Of a stretch of 64,000 nucleotides of DNA, positions 52,472 through 60,712 are shown piece after piece. The notes beneath the pieces were generated by a model that saw only the letters and a program-made list of their open reading frames with translations, ran no database searches and was not told where the DNA came from. The DNA is from Flavilitoribacter nigricans DSM 23189 = NBRC 102662. Its GTDB lineage: Bacteria; Bacteroidota; Bacteroidia; Chitinophagales; Saprospiraceae. The stretch spans positions 124,001 through 188,000 of the forward strand of contig NZ_PDUD01000001.1 of NCBI RefSeq assembly GCF_002646595.1, read 5' to 3'. The position numbers and the translations under genes are program-made. Position 1 is the first letter of the stretch, and every line of letters begins with the position of its first letter.

Positions 52472-54226
52472 ATGGGGCACCGGCAATGTCATACCAGATT
52501 CGGGCTTACGTCCGTCGGCGGAAATTGGCTCGGAGTATGGCTGTTGGTGCTATCCTGCGGCCTGCCGGCCTACAATCAGGTAAGCTTTCGCACGAAGATC
52601 CCCCGGATGAAAGTGACCGAGAACGAGATGTTCCAGATCACTTTCATCCTCAAAAACGGGCAGGGTACGCAGTTCGAAGGGCCGGATTTCAAAAACTTTA
52701 CGGTGCTGAGCAAGCCCAGCCGGTTTCTGGATCCCAACGCCGTAAACCGCAATGCCGCCGGGGAGATCATTTACTCCTACGCCCTGCTGCCCAAGGATAC
52801 CGGGACCTTCCGGCTGCCCCCCGCTTCCGTGATGGTCGACGGAAAAAAGATCCGGTCCAATTCCATGGTGATTGAAGTGCTCCGGCTCGGTACGGTCATC
52901 AAGTCCAGTCTAAGCCGGGAAGAAGCCTTTGTAAGGACCGAAGTCAGCTCCAGCGAAGTTTATCTGGGGCAACAACTCATCGTGGATTACAAACTCTACT
53001 ACACCATCAATGTCCAGGCCTACTACTTCACATCCGAACCGACCTACAAGGGCTTTTACGCCAAAGACACCCACCGCTTCAATTCCGAGGTGACCAATAT
53101 ACAGATCGACGGGATCGAATACGCTACCCGAACGCTGAAACGCGTCATCCTCTTCCCCCAGCAGCAGGGTCGCCATTCTATTGATCCGATGAATATTCGC
53201 CTCGGGGTGGTCGGCAACAACCTCTTCAAGATCGATCGATTTAATCTGGCTACGGAAGCCGTAGAGATCCGGGTGAAGCCACTTTCCGTGCTCTCCTCCG
53301 ATACTCTGATCGGTGCGGTTGGAAAGTTCAGTATGGAGGCCGATGTGTCCGCCCGGAACGTTTCGGAGGGAAAGGATATCCGGCTGATCCTAACCATCGA
53401 AGGTAACGGTGACATTAAAGCCATCAAACCACCTACGATCCGGCTGCCCGAACAGATCGAAGCCTATTCGCCGCATATTCTCGAAGAAAGTTTTCAGGAA
53501 GACCAACGGGGCGTCCACGGACGGAAGGTGATCGAATACGTGCTGATCGCCAACCGGGCCGGCACCTACACCCTGGCCCCGGAATTCACCTATTTCGATA
53601 CGGATAGTGCCGCCCTGGTAACTTTACGGCCGGAGGTTTTTGAGCTGAGGATAAGCCCGGATCCAAATAAATCCAGCCCGGAAACGGTGTTAGCGATGAG
53701 AGAGACCGAAATGGCAACGGACATATTGGGCGCCAAAAATGAGATCGACCTGCACCGGAATGACCGGATCTTTATTGGTTCCGGTTTGTTTTACATCCTG
53801 CTGGCATTCCCGTTTTGCATACTGGCCGGTGCCTATTTCTACCAGAAAAGACGGCGAGATCGGACTGCCCTGTCTCGGGAGCAGCTCCGGCGTCTGGAAG
53901 CCAAAAAAGTAGCGGACCAACACCTGCTCCGGGCCCGACAAATGATGGATCAGCAGGATCCCCGCGCCTTCTACGACGAGATCTCCCGGGCCACCCTGGA
54001 TTATGCCTGTGACAGATTAAGCATTCCCCGGGCGGAGCTGACCAAGCAAAGGGTACGTTTGCAATTGGAAGCGATCGGCCTGGAGGAGCAGCTGATCGTC
54101 GATCTTTTGTTCGTGCTGACGGTTACGGAGCATATTTTGTACTCCCGCTCCGATGATCGCAAAGATGTACATAGGGTGTACCAAACGGCCGAAGCGGTCA
54201 TCCAGGCCATCGAATCCAGTTTTTAG
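52472..54226 (+). CDS. batD: BatD-family protein
   Basis: A 584-residue protein: signal peptide, then repeated beta-sandwich domains (LIVDYKLYYTINVQAYYF, GIEYATRTLKRVILFPQQQG), a membrane helix near 430-455 (FIGSGLFYILLAFPFCILAGAYFY) and a cytoplasmic helical tail. This is the BatD layout; Bat proteins contribute to aerotolerance or envelope stress and usually lie with batABCE and a MoxR ATPase. None of those is adjacent here, so this is a solitary copy. Its start is 6 bp after the receptor stop, so it may be cotranscribed with the receptor. Confidence 0.86.
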   Translation: MGHRQCHTRFGLTSVGGNWLGVWLLVLSCGLPAYNQVSFRTKIPRMKVTENEMFQITFILKNGQGTQFEGPDFKNFTVLSKPSRFLDPNAVNRNAAGEIIYSYALLPKDTGTFRLPPASVMVDGKKIRSNSMVIEVLRLGTVIKSSLSREEAFVRTEVSSSEVYLGQQLIVDYKLYYTINVQAYYFTSEPTYKGFYAKDTHRFNSEVTNIQIDGIEYATRTLKRVILFPQQQGRHSIDPMNIRLGVVGNNLFKIDRFNLATEAVEIRVKPLSVLSSDTLIGAVGKFSMEADVSARNVSEGKDIRLILTIEGNGDIKAIKPPTIRLPEQIEAYSPHILEESFQEDQRGVHGRKVIEYVLIANRAGTYTLAPEFTYFDTDSAALVTLRPEVFELRISPDPNKSSPETVLAMRETEMATDILGAKNEIDLHRNDRIFIGSGLFYILLAFPFCILAGAYFYQKRRRDRTALSREQLRRLEAKKVADQHLLRARQMMDQQDPRAFYDEISRATLDYACDRLSIPRAELTKQRVRLQLEAIGLEEQLIVDLLFVLTVTEHILYSRSDDRKDVHRVYQTAEAVIQAIESSF

Positions 54227-54460
54227 AGGTATTCCTTTTCCCTCCGGTTAAAATCCGGCCAAAAGCCTATCCACAATAATTAATTTTTTCCGATATTGCT
54301 GGAACACAGGAATCTGTGTCCTCCAGGTAATTTCCTGACCTGTTTCATGATCTAAACTTCCCATTCTTCCCTAAGCAATATGATGATCCGCCCCGCTCCC
54401 CGGGGCCCGGGATCGCTATTTCCGAAATCTTTCTATTGCTGAATTTTCAATTTCTTAATC

Positions 54461-55060
54461 ATGAGACAAATTCTATCCATGACCAAAAGCTCCGGGAAAT
54501 ATTTCCTGTTGACCGCTCTGGCCTTTTTATTCCCCTTCTTCGCGCTCGCCTATCTGTTTTTTCCCGGCCTGCCCGTACTGGCCCACGGCGTATTGTTGTT
54601 TAACGGCTGGCTGTTCTGGACCCTGGTCGAATACTTCTGGCATCGATACAAGATGCATCCCGGACCTACCGCACCGCGCGGCCGCGCCTTTAAAGAACAT
54701 CGCTATCACCACGAGCATCCCAACGACCTCCAGGTGCGGTTCCACCATCGTATGCTGATGCTGGTGGGGATTGTCCTGTTGGGCGCTGCTGCCATCCGGC
54801 TGGACAATTATTTCACCTTCATCTACGGTATCTATCTGGGCTTCGTCTGGTTTTGCTACGTACACATCCTCCTGCACCGAAGGTGGTCCGCCTATTTTTT
54901 TCCCAAACTCCTCAACTACCATATCCATCACCACAGCAAGTTGCCCAATGTCGGTTACGGCGTAAGTGTTACCTGGTGGGACGATATCTACGGCACCATC
55001 CCGCCCGAGAGCTCCCGGATCTCCGAACGGGTGATCGAACTGTATTTCCGGGGTTTGTAA
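54461..55060 (+). CDS. Fatty acid hydroxylase superfamily (FA2H-like) membrane protein
   Basis: A 199-residue (193 from the ATG at 54479) membrane enzyme with four or so helices and the di-iron His clusters HRYKMH, HRYHHEHP, HILLH and HIHHH. The WTLVEYFWHR block is like fatty acid 2-hydroxylases. It probably hydroxylates a membrane lipid acyl chain (for example of sphingolipids or ornithine lipids, both known in Bacteroidota), using O2 and an electron donor. The exact substrate is unknown. Confidence 0.85.
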   Translation: MRQILSMTKSSGKYFLLTALAFLFPFFALAYLFFPGLPVLAHGVLLFNGWLFWTLVEYFWHRYKMHPGPTAPRGRAFKEHRYHHEHPNDLQVRFHHRMLMLVGIVLLGAAAIRLDNYFTFIYGIYLGFVWFCYVHILLHRRWSAYFFPKLLNYHIHHHSKLPNVGYGVSVTWWDDIYGTIPPESSRISERVIELYFRGL

Positions 55061-55209
55061 ACCGCGGTCCGGTATGGGCATCCGGCTCTCTTAATCAGTC
55101 AAGCGGATCCTTATCCAAACAGCAGCCGGTTAGAGATTTAAAGCGGATACCTAAGGCAGCACCCATCCCACTACACTGGCTTGTTTAGCGGGATGCTCTG
55201 CTCTCCTGA

Positions 55210-56013
55210 TTATTGGGTCTTCGTCGCCTGAATGGCGTAGACCATGGGTAACTTATTGCCCAGATGTTTGATCCGAAACCTTCCTGGCCCCACCTCAACG
55301 GTATGCCGAAAACAATCGTAGGGCGAATAATCGTATTCATTCAACAGATTGATCGTCAATCCATTTTTGATCATGCTGTTGACCACTTCACTGAGGCTGT
55401 GATTCCAGGATACACTGGTATTGCTCACTTTCGCCGTGCGGTCGGCGTAAGTTCCCTCTTCCGTTTCTACGATCGGTCCGTCGTTGAAATAATTATAACC
55501 AAGGCCCGAAAAATCTTCATCAAACATCCAGATCACGGGATGGAACTCCACAAAAACGAAGCTGCCACCCGGCTTAAGGAAATGGGCTACTACTCCGGCC
55601 CATTTATCCAGATCGGGCAGCCAGCCGATCGTGCCATAGCTGGTAAATACGATATCGAATTGTTGGTCCAGCTGACGCGGCAGGTCGTAAACGTCCGACC
55701 GGATAAAGGTAGCGGCCACTTCCATTTTCTCGGCCACACCAACGGCCGTTTCGATGGCCTTATCCGACAGGTCGACTCCCGTACAGTGCGCGCCCATTCG
55801 GGCCAGAGAGATCGTATCCTGTCCGAAGTGACACTGAAGATGCAGGAGGTCCTTACCGCTAACCTCTCCGAGCAATTCCAGTTCAATGGAATTCAGGGAG
55901 GACCGCCCCCGGAGAAAGCTTTCGTGATCGTAAAAATCCGACTCCAGGTGTAATCCGGTTTTTTCGTTCCAGGTCTGCCGGTTGACGTCCAGGTAATTGT
56001 CTTTGGGTTTCAT
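55210..56013 (-). CDS. Class I SAM-dependent methyltransferase
   Basis: A 267-residue Rossmann methyltransferase. The SAM motif is LHLQCHFGQDTISLARMG with VDLSDKAI following; the next Asp is in RSDVYDLP. The N-terminal NRQTWNEKT and FHPVIWMFDE blocks are shared with a common stand-alone methyltransferase group (type 11/25). Substrate unknown. Confidence 0.88.
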   Translation of the reverse strand: MKPKDNYLDVNRQTWNEKTGLHLESDFYDHESFLRGRSSLNSIELELLGEVSGKDLLHLQCHFGQDTISLARMGAHCTGVDLSDKAIETAVGVAEKMEVAATFIRSDVYDLPRQLDQQFDIVFTSYGTIGWLPDLDKWAGVVAHFLKPGGSFVFVEFHPVIWMFDEDFSGLGYNYFNDGPIVETEEGTYADRTAKVSNTSVSWNHSLSEVVNSMIKNGLTINLLNEYDYSPYDCFRHTVEVGPGRFRIKHLGNKLPMVYAIQATKTQ

Positions 56014-56086
56014 GTGTAATAGTTTAGGATTGGAATGATCAGCGTGGATGCAAAGGATCCAGGATAATAAACCGATCCCGACACTA

Positions 56087-58588
56087 TTAGTTCCCTGCTT
56101 CCAGTTGGGCTATGATTTCTTTGAATTCCTTTTTTTTGCGCAGGATATCCATACTGTCATCGGTTTTTATCCAGTCCAGATTGTTGTACCCCATATCAAT
56201 GGCCTTCTGCAGGTGTTCCAGGGCTTTTTCCCGGTCCTTTTGCAGTGCGTAGTACATGGCCCAGTTGCGGTAAGCGTGCCCTTCATCCGGGTGGTGTTTT
56301 TCGTATTCCGTAAAAGCTTCCCGGGCTTTTTCAAGCTGGCCGTTATGGGCGTAAGCCATTCCAATATTATTATAAAATTGGTTTTCCTTCCCCGTCGGGT
56401 CCAGTTCAAGGTCTTTTTCATAGGCCGCAATCGCCTCCGGGTAATGCTTCATATAGTAATGACAAAGGCCGATCATATTCCAGACATTTTGGTACGGACT
56501 GACCTTTTTCAGGTCCGCCATAGCACCCGTATAATCTTTCTTTTCCATCCGGTCATTCGCCCGGAATAAATAGATCGTCACCTGTAACGCAAAAGCTTCC
56601 TGGGTGTTGGGATGACCGGCGGGCAACGCATTCCTGAAGAGATTATAGGATTTTGCCTGATACTCCATAGCCCGTTCGAAATCACCCATCACCGTATAGG
56701 AGGTAGCGATATTGTAATAACTGATGCCCAGGGAAGGATGATTTTCGGGTAGATTGGCTTCACCAAGTTCAACGTTTTTCAACTGATATTCCAGGGCTTT
56801 ATTCATATCCCCAAGCCCCTGGTAAATAACTCCCATTGTGCTGTACATATTGATCAGATCCGGATGGTTTGGACCAATCGAAGCCAGTAAGATATCTATA
56901 GAGCGCTGCTGGTATTCCAGGGCCTTTTCAAACTGCTGCAATCCGTAATAGACCGATGCCATGTTGCCCAAAGTAACCCCGATCGCCGGTTCTTCGGCAC
57001 TTTGAGATGCTTCCCGGATCTCCAGTGTCTTTTTGAGGTAATCCAGACTTTTATCCAATTCTCCTTTAAGCTGATAAATAGACCCGATATTTTCGTAGGT
57101 AGTGGCCAGTCCGGGATGGTTTGCATTGAGGGCGCGCTTTGCGATATCCAGCGCCTTCAGTTCGTACTCCAGCGCCTGATCGTATTGCCCCAACTCCTGA
57201 AAGGTAATACCGATGTTATTGTAGGTATAGGATAGATGAGGATGGCCGGGATCCAGTACCTGTTCCTGGATATGCAGCGCTTTTTCAAACAGTTCTATCG
57301 CCTCCTTGTATTTTCCGAGTTTATTGTAAGTGGTCGCCGTGTTGTTGTAGACTGCCGCCAGTTCCGTATCCATGGAATCCAATACTCTCTCCCGGATCTC
57401 GATGGCCTTTTTCTGGTATTTTAGAGCTTCATCGTATTGTGCCAGGTTCTGGTAGGTCAATCCGATGTTGTTATACGCCTTAGCCAGTTCGGTTTCCTCC
57501 ACGTCATCCAGTTCTTCCAACAGTTCGATCGCTTTGGTGTGGTATTCTAGTGCATCCTGGTGCCGACCGAGCGCGTTCAGGGTATTACCGACATTATTGT
57601 AGGCTTCCAGTACGGCCGGATGAAGTTTGGTCACCGCTTCCAGTAATTCCCGCGCTTTATCCTGATAATCCAGGGCATTGGAGAATTTTCCGTCGTCGTA
57701 ATAGACCGTAGCCAGCCCGATGTAATATTCGGCCAGTTTCACCGGGTTCAGATCCGCTCTTTCCGAGAAATCAATGATCTTACGGTAACACTCCACCGCA
57801 TCATCGTAATCAAAGATTGCCAGCGAGGCATTTGCTCGGGTGGTCAGTTCCTCGATCGCTGCATCGTGCAAATCCAGACTGCGTTCCAGGTCCTCCACCG
57901 CTTTTTCTATACTAAGGGCTTCCCGGGCTTCCTGAATGGATCGGCCCTCGTCCAGCAGATTGAGGTATTTGAGGATCCGGTCCGAGGCGTCATCTTTGTT
58001 GATGGAAGCAATGCGAAAAGCCTCCCGGTAGATGGTCAGGGAATCGGTCTGTTCCTCCAGTTTGGATACCCGTGCGCTCAGTTCGGCGATCTGCTGGTAA
58101 TTTTTTTCCTGTTCGTTCAGGACCTTGTCCAGTTCTTTTTTGGTCTTGGCCAGTACCAGGTCCGACGAGGTTTTGATGATGTTGTAATAGCGCTGGGCGA
58201 TGAGGTCCCGCTCCCCCTGCCGGCAGACGATGATCTCAAACAGATCGAGCGCCAGCGCCGGGATGCGGCAGTTCTCAAGTTCTTTCTGATTCACTACTTC
58301 GATAACCCGCTCCTGGGCATCTTCGTCTCCAACCTCCAGTTGAACGTGGTAGCCGTCCCTGGCGTTGGGAAAGACCAGTGCGTATTCGCCCTGATCCGTG
58401 GAGTAGACCACATTGGCGTTTTCCTGGGTTTGGATGCTTCCCGCGATCTTGACTCCCACCGCGGGCGTTTTGTTGCTGTTCAGATAGCGGATATTGCCCT
58501 TCAGGGTATTATTCTGCTGGCCCCACACCGGCGTGATCAATAAATTGGAAATAAAAAAGATAGTTGCTAAAATTCCGTTCGTTTTCAT
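56087..58588 (-). CDS. Exported TPR-repeat protein (partner of the EAD-like membrane protein)
   Basis: An 833-residue protein: signal peptide (1-23), a carboxypeptidase-regulatory-like beta domain (about 28-90), a helical/coiled-coil region (140-215, with KELDKVLNEQEKNYQQ), then about twelve TPR or kinesin-light-chain-like repeats (YNNIGLTYQNLAQYDEALKYQ and similar). It starts 2 bases after the stop of the upstream EAD-like gene, so both are translated together. Its likely job is protein-protein contact in the periplasm; no enzymatic domain is seen. Confidence 0.87.
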   Translation of the reverse strand: MKTNGILATIFFISNLLITPVWGQQNNTLKGNIRYLNSNKTPAVGVKIAGSIQTQENANVVYSTDQGEYALVFPNARDGYHVQLEVGDEDAQERVIEVVNQKELENCRIPALALDLFEIIVCRQGERDLIAQRYYNIIKTSSDLVLAKTKKELDKVLNEQEKNYQQIAELSARVSKLEEQTDSLTIYREAFRIASINKDDASDRILKYLNLLDEGRSIQEAREALSIEKAVEDLERSLDLHDAAIEELTTRANASLAIFDYDDAVECYRKIIDFSERADLNPVKLAEYYIGLATVYYDDGKFSNALDYQDKARELLEAVTKLHPAVLEAYNNVGNTLNALGRHQDALEYHTKAIELLEELDDVEETELAKAYNNIGLTYQNLAQYDEALKYQKKAIEIRERVLDSMDTELAAVYNNTATTYNKLGKYKEAIELFEKALHIQEQVLDPGHPHLSYTYNNIGITFQELGQYDQALEYELKALDIAKRALNANHPGLATTYENIGSIYQLKGELDKSLDYLKKTLEIREASQSAEEPAIGVTLGNMASVYYGLQQFEKALEYQQRSIDILLASIGPNHPDLINMYSTMGVIYQGLGDMNKALEYQLKNVELGEANLPENHPSLGISYYNIATSYTVMGDFERAMEYQAKSYNLFRNALPAGHPNTQEAFALQVTIYLFRANDRMEKKDYTGAMADLKKVSPYQNVWNMIGLCHYYMKHYPEAIAAYEKDLELDPTGKENQFYNNIGMAYAHNGQLEKAREAFTEYEKHHPDEGHAYRNWAMYYALQKDREKALEHLQKAIDMGYNNLDWIKTDDSMDILRKKKEFKEIIAQLEAGN

Positions 58589-58590
58589 GC

Positions 58591-59511
58591 CTATTGTTTT
58601 TGTAGCCTCACTTCCGCATCGGAAGATCGGGGATAGTAATGCTGGGTTGTTGTTTTGTAGTTTTCGGCACTCACGGTCAATAGGTAAGCTTCCGTGACTT
58701 TTTCCACCTGCATCAGCTCCGGCAGGACGACCGTGAATATGCCGAGTTCATTGGTGGTGATCACCGTATCGTTATTGATCCGCACCCGGGCCCCGGCGAT
58801 AAACTTCTGGCCGTCCCGGGATTTTACCACGCCTTTAATGGTGCCGAGACTTTTATCGCGTTGCACTTGCAGCCGGATCGGCTCGCCGCGAAAAATGAAG
58901 GTGTTCATTCCGTCCACGATCTCCCAGCCCTCCGCTTCCAGGCCGATCGTAATCGTATCCCCCAAATTGGACCGGGTGATGTCCGGGAAATTGGTCCGGC
59001 CGTTGGGGCCGATCTCTTCGTTCAGGGACCGGTTTCCCAGGGGAATATTCAGCCGCCCGTTATTTTCAATCGCTACATTTCCCCGCAGATCGGTCACGAA
59101 TACCGTTAATTGCAGGTCTTCATTTTTAAGGATGAAAAAAAAGGTGAGCGCACCGCCCAGCAGCAGGGCCAGGGCGATACCCGCGAAGGTGCGGAACCGG
59201 TTTTGACCTCGACCACCGCCGGAAAGAGGGATGACTTCCGCCAAGGCGCCGGGACGTCGGGCGGGGTCCCGGATATAGTCGATTAGATCGATCAGCCTTT
59301 CGGTCAGCTGATTTTCCTGTAATTGGATCTGCTCCGCGCTTAGCGTACCGCGGCTGATCCGGTTTTGCAACTTGCGATACTGTGCGGTCAGGGCAATGAG
59401 CAGTTTTTGTTGCTCCTGCTCCAGGGCTAATGCTCCTATTTGGTCAATAGCTTCTGCAAGCTGTCCATCGCTGATAGTTTGTGCTATTTTACCGTACGCT
59501 TGATCCGTCAT
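58591..59511 (-). CDS. Membrane protein with effector-associated-like domain and periplasmic Ig-like domain
   Basis: A 306-residue protein. Residues 1-80 look like an effector-associated domain (EAD11-like): a helical bundle with ISDGQLAEAIDQIGALAL, LTAQYRKLQNRISRGTLS and LTERLIDLIDYI. A Gly-rich linker and one membrane helix (about 107-127) follow. The periplasmic part ends in a carboxypeptidase-regulatory-like domain (about 222-303). EADs are death-like adaptor domains that recruit effectors such as caspases and peptidases. The operon partner TPR protein also has a carboxypeptidase-regulatory-like domain. This suggests signalling across the inner membrane. Confidence 0.8.
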   Translation of the reverse strand: MTDQAYGKIAQTISDGQLAEAIDQIGALALEQEQQKLLIALTAQYRKLQNRISRGTLSAEQIQLQENQLTERLIDLIDYIRDPARRPGALAEVIPLSGGGRGQNRFRTFAGIALALLLGGALTFFFILKNEDLQLTVFVTDLRGNVAIENNGRLNIPLGNRSLNEEIGPNGRTNFPDITRSNLGDTITIGLEAEGWEIVDGMNTFIFRGEPIRLQVQRDKSLGTIKGVVKSRDGQKFIAGARVRINNDTVITTNELGIFTVVLPELMQVEKVTEAYLLTVSAENYKTTTQHYYPRSSDAEVRLQKQ

Positions 59512-59626
59512 TTTAGGTGTTCTATTTGCTCACGAGGGAATGTCTGACCGTTGCTCATCCCGATGGTTCACGCAGCATATTAAGCGGGCTACTGAAATGG
59601 GCCCGAGAAGGCGACGATCCTTTATC

Positions 59627-59634
59627 CAAATTTA
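59627..59634 (-). promoter_or_regulatory. -7 promoter element of the EAD-TPR operon
   Basis: Read on the minus strand this is TAAATTTG (TAnnTTTG). The predicted transcript would start near 59620, about 110 bases before the EAD gene. No -33 TTTG is seen; an activator may compensate (see the repeats at 59658-59693). Confidence 0.45.
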
Positions 59635-59657
59635 TAATATGAGCTGATCCGGGACTT

Positions 59658-59693
59658 GGAGAATTCTTGCAGGATGTTGGAATATTCTTGCAG
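59658..59693. promoter_or_regulatory. Direct repeats upstream of the EAD-TPR promoter
   Basis: GGAGAATTCTTGCAG (59658-59672) and GGAATATTCTTGCAG (59679-59693) agree in 13 of 15 bases and are exactly 21 bp apart, two helical turns. They lie immediately upstream of the -33 position expected from the -7 element at 59627-59634, so an activator site is plausible. Confidence 0.5.
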
Positions 59694-59760
59694 AACTGGA
59701 AAATACGGTGGATTGTGGGCAAGGCCACCTTAAGCCCGGTGTAGCGAAAGAGAAGTGAGG

Positions 59761-59780
59761 GCAGTAATGATCATTACTGC
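59761..59780. promoter_or_regulatory. 20-bp perfect palindrome
   Basis: GCAGTAATGA followed directly by its reverse complement TCATTACTGC, with no loop, lies between the YciI-like gene and the EAD-TPR promoter region. A loop-free dyad favours a dimeric DNA-binding protein over a terminator. The rest of 59512-59813 holds the promoter and repeats listed and no gene. Confidence 0.55.
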
Positions 59781-59813
59781 AAATTCAGTACTTAAAATAA
59801 ATGTCGGTAGATC

Positions 59814-60101
59814 CTATCCCAACAAAAACTGCAGCTCCTTACTGGTTTTACTGGGAATGAATTCCGTCAGCACGTAATCGGCGAGGTCATGTACATTGAA
59901 GGGGTCCCGGGCGATGATGGCTTCCAGAAACGTCCGATCGGTGAGCGGGGACAGAATGATCCCTCCCGTACGGGGCACTTTGCGACCGGAAGCCACGAAA
60001 TGGCCCAATTCGTACTGCTCGTTCAGGAATTGAACGTGGGCGGCCAGGTGTTGATCAACGGTTTCCAGGGGAACTTTATAGCTGATGTCGATGATAAACA
60101 T
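59814..60101 (-). CDS. YciI-like protein
   Basis: A 95-residue cytoplasmic protein with the YCII fold pattern: an N-terminal strand FIIDISYK, HLAAHVQFLNEQYELGHFVASGRK, and FLEAIIARDPFNVHDLADYVLTEF near the end. The conserved His and Asp of the family are present (HVQFL; RDPF). Some relatives are small hydrolases or stress proteins; the role here is unknown. Confidence 0.85.
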   Translation of the reverse strand: MFIIDISYKVPLETVDQHLAAHVQFLNEQYELGHFVASGRKVPRTGGIILSPLTDRTFLEAIIARDPFNVHDLADYVLTEFIPSKTSKELQFLLG

Positions 60102-60195
60102 GTAGAGGATTTGAGCTGGTTTTTATTCAGTGATTATTCCATTACACATTTGGGGTCTTGTTGGTTCCCGATAATTATCCCAATGGAATATTATC

Positions 60196-60495
60196 TTACT
60201 CTTCCCCCAGGCGAAGTAGTTTATCCCGTTGGATCAGATACAGGAGGACGGCAAAGGGTGGCACCAGGAACATGCTGATCAGCCAGAAACTCCGGTTGGC
60301 GATCTTGTTGGTGAGGATATCGCCAGCGATGATGATCCAGCTTGCAAAGAACAGGATCAGACCAACCGTTAGGATTGATCCCGGTAACTCCCATTGCTGG
60401 ATACGCGCCAGGGATCCCAGGAAAAAGATTGACAGATTGGCGATAACTAAAAACCATACTGCCCGAAAATTTACTCTGAAGTCTCGATCTCGCAT
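60196..60495 (-). CDS. Small membrane protein of unknown function
   Basis: A 99-residue protein with three hydrophobic helices (about 12-28, 39-60 and 70-88) and a basic cytoplasmic end. The last part, FWLISMFLVPPFAVLLYLIQRDK, resembles the PLDc_N-type short membrane module, but there is no catalytic domain. Function unknown. Confidence 0.65.
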   Translation of the reverse strand: MRDRDFRVNFRAVWFLVIANLSIFFLGSLARIQQWELPGSILTVGLILFFASWIIIAGDILTNKIANRSFWLISMFLVPPFAVLLYLIQRDKLLRLGEE

Positions 60496-60712
60496 TGTGT
60501 AAAACTAATTATTGGTGATTTCGATAAGATGCGGATTTCTCCGGAAACATGCTATTTTTTTAGCCATTGAAGACGAAAACAGCTACAATTCTTGGTGCTC
60601 TCCAAAAGACGTATCCCTGCCCATGGAATACTAAGCACGAAATACGGCCCGGTCATTTGACCAATAATATTAATTTTAAGCCGGCTCATCCACAACTATT
60701 TAAGTATTTACT

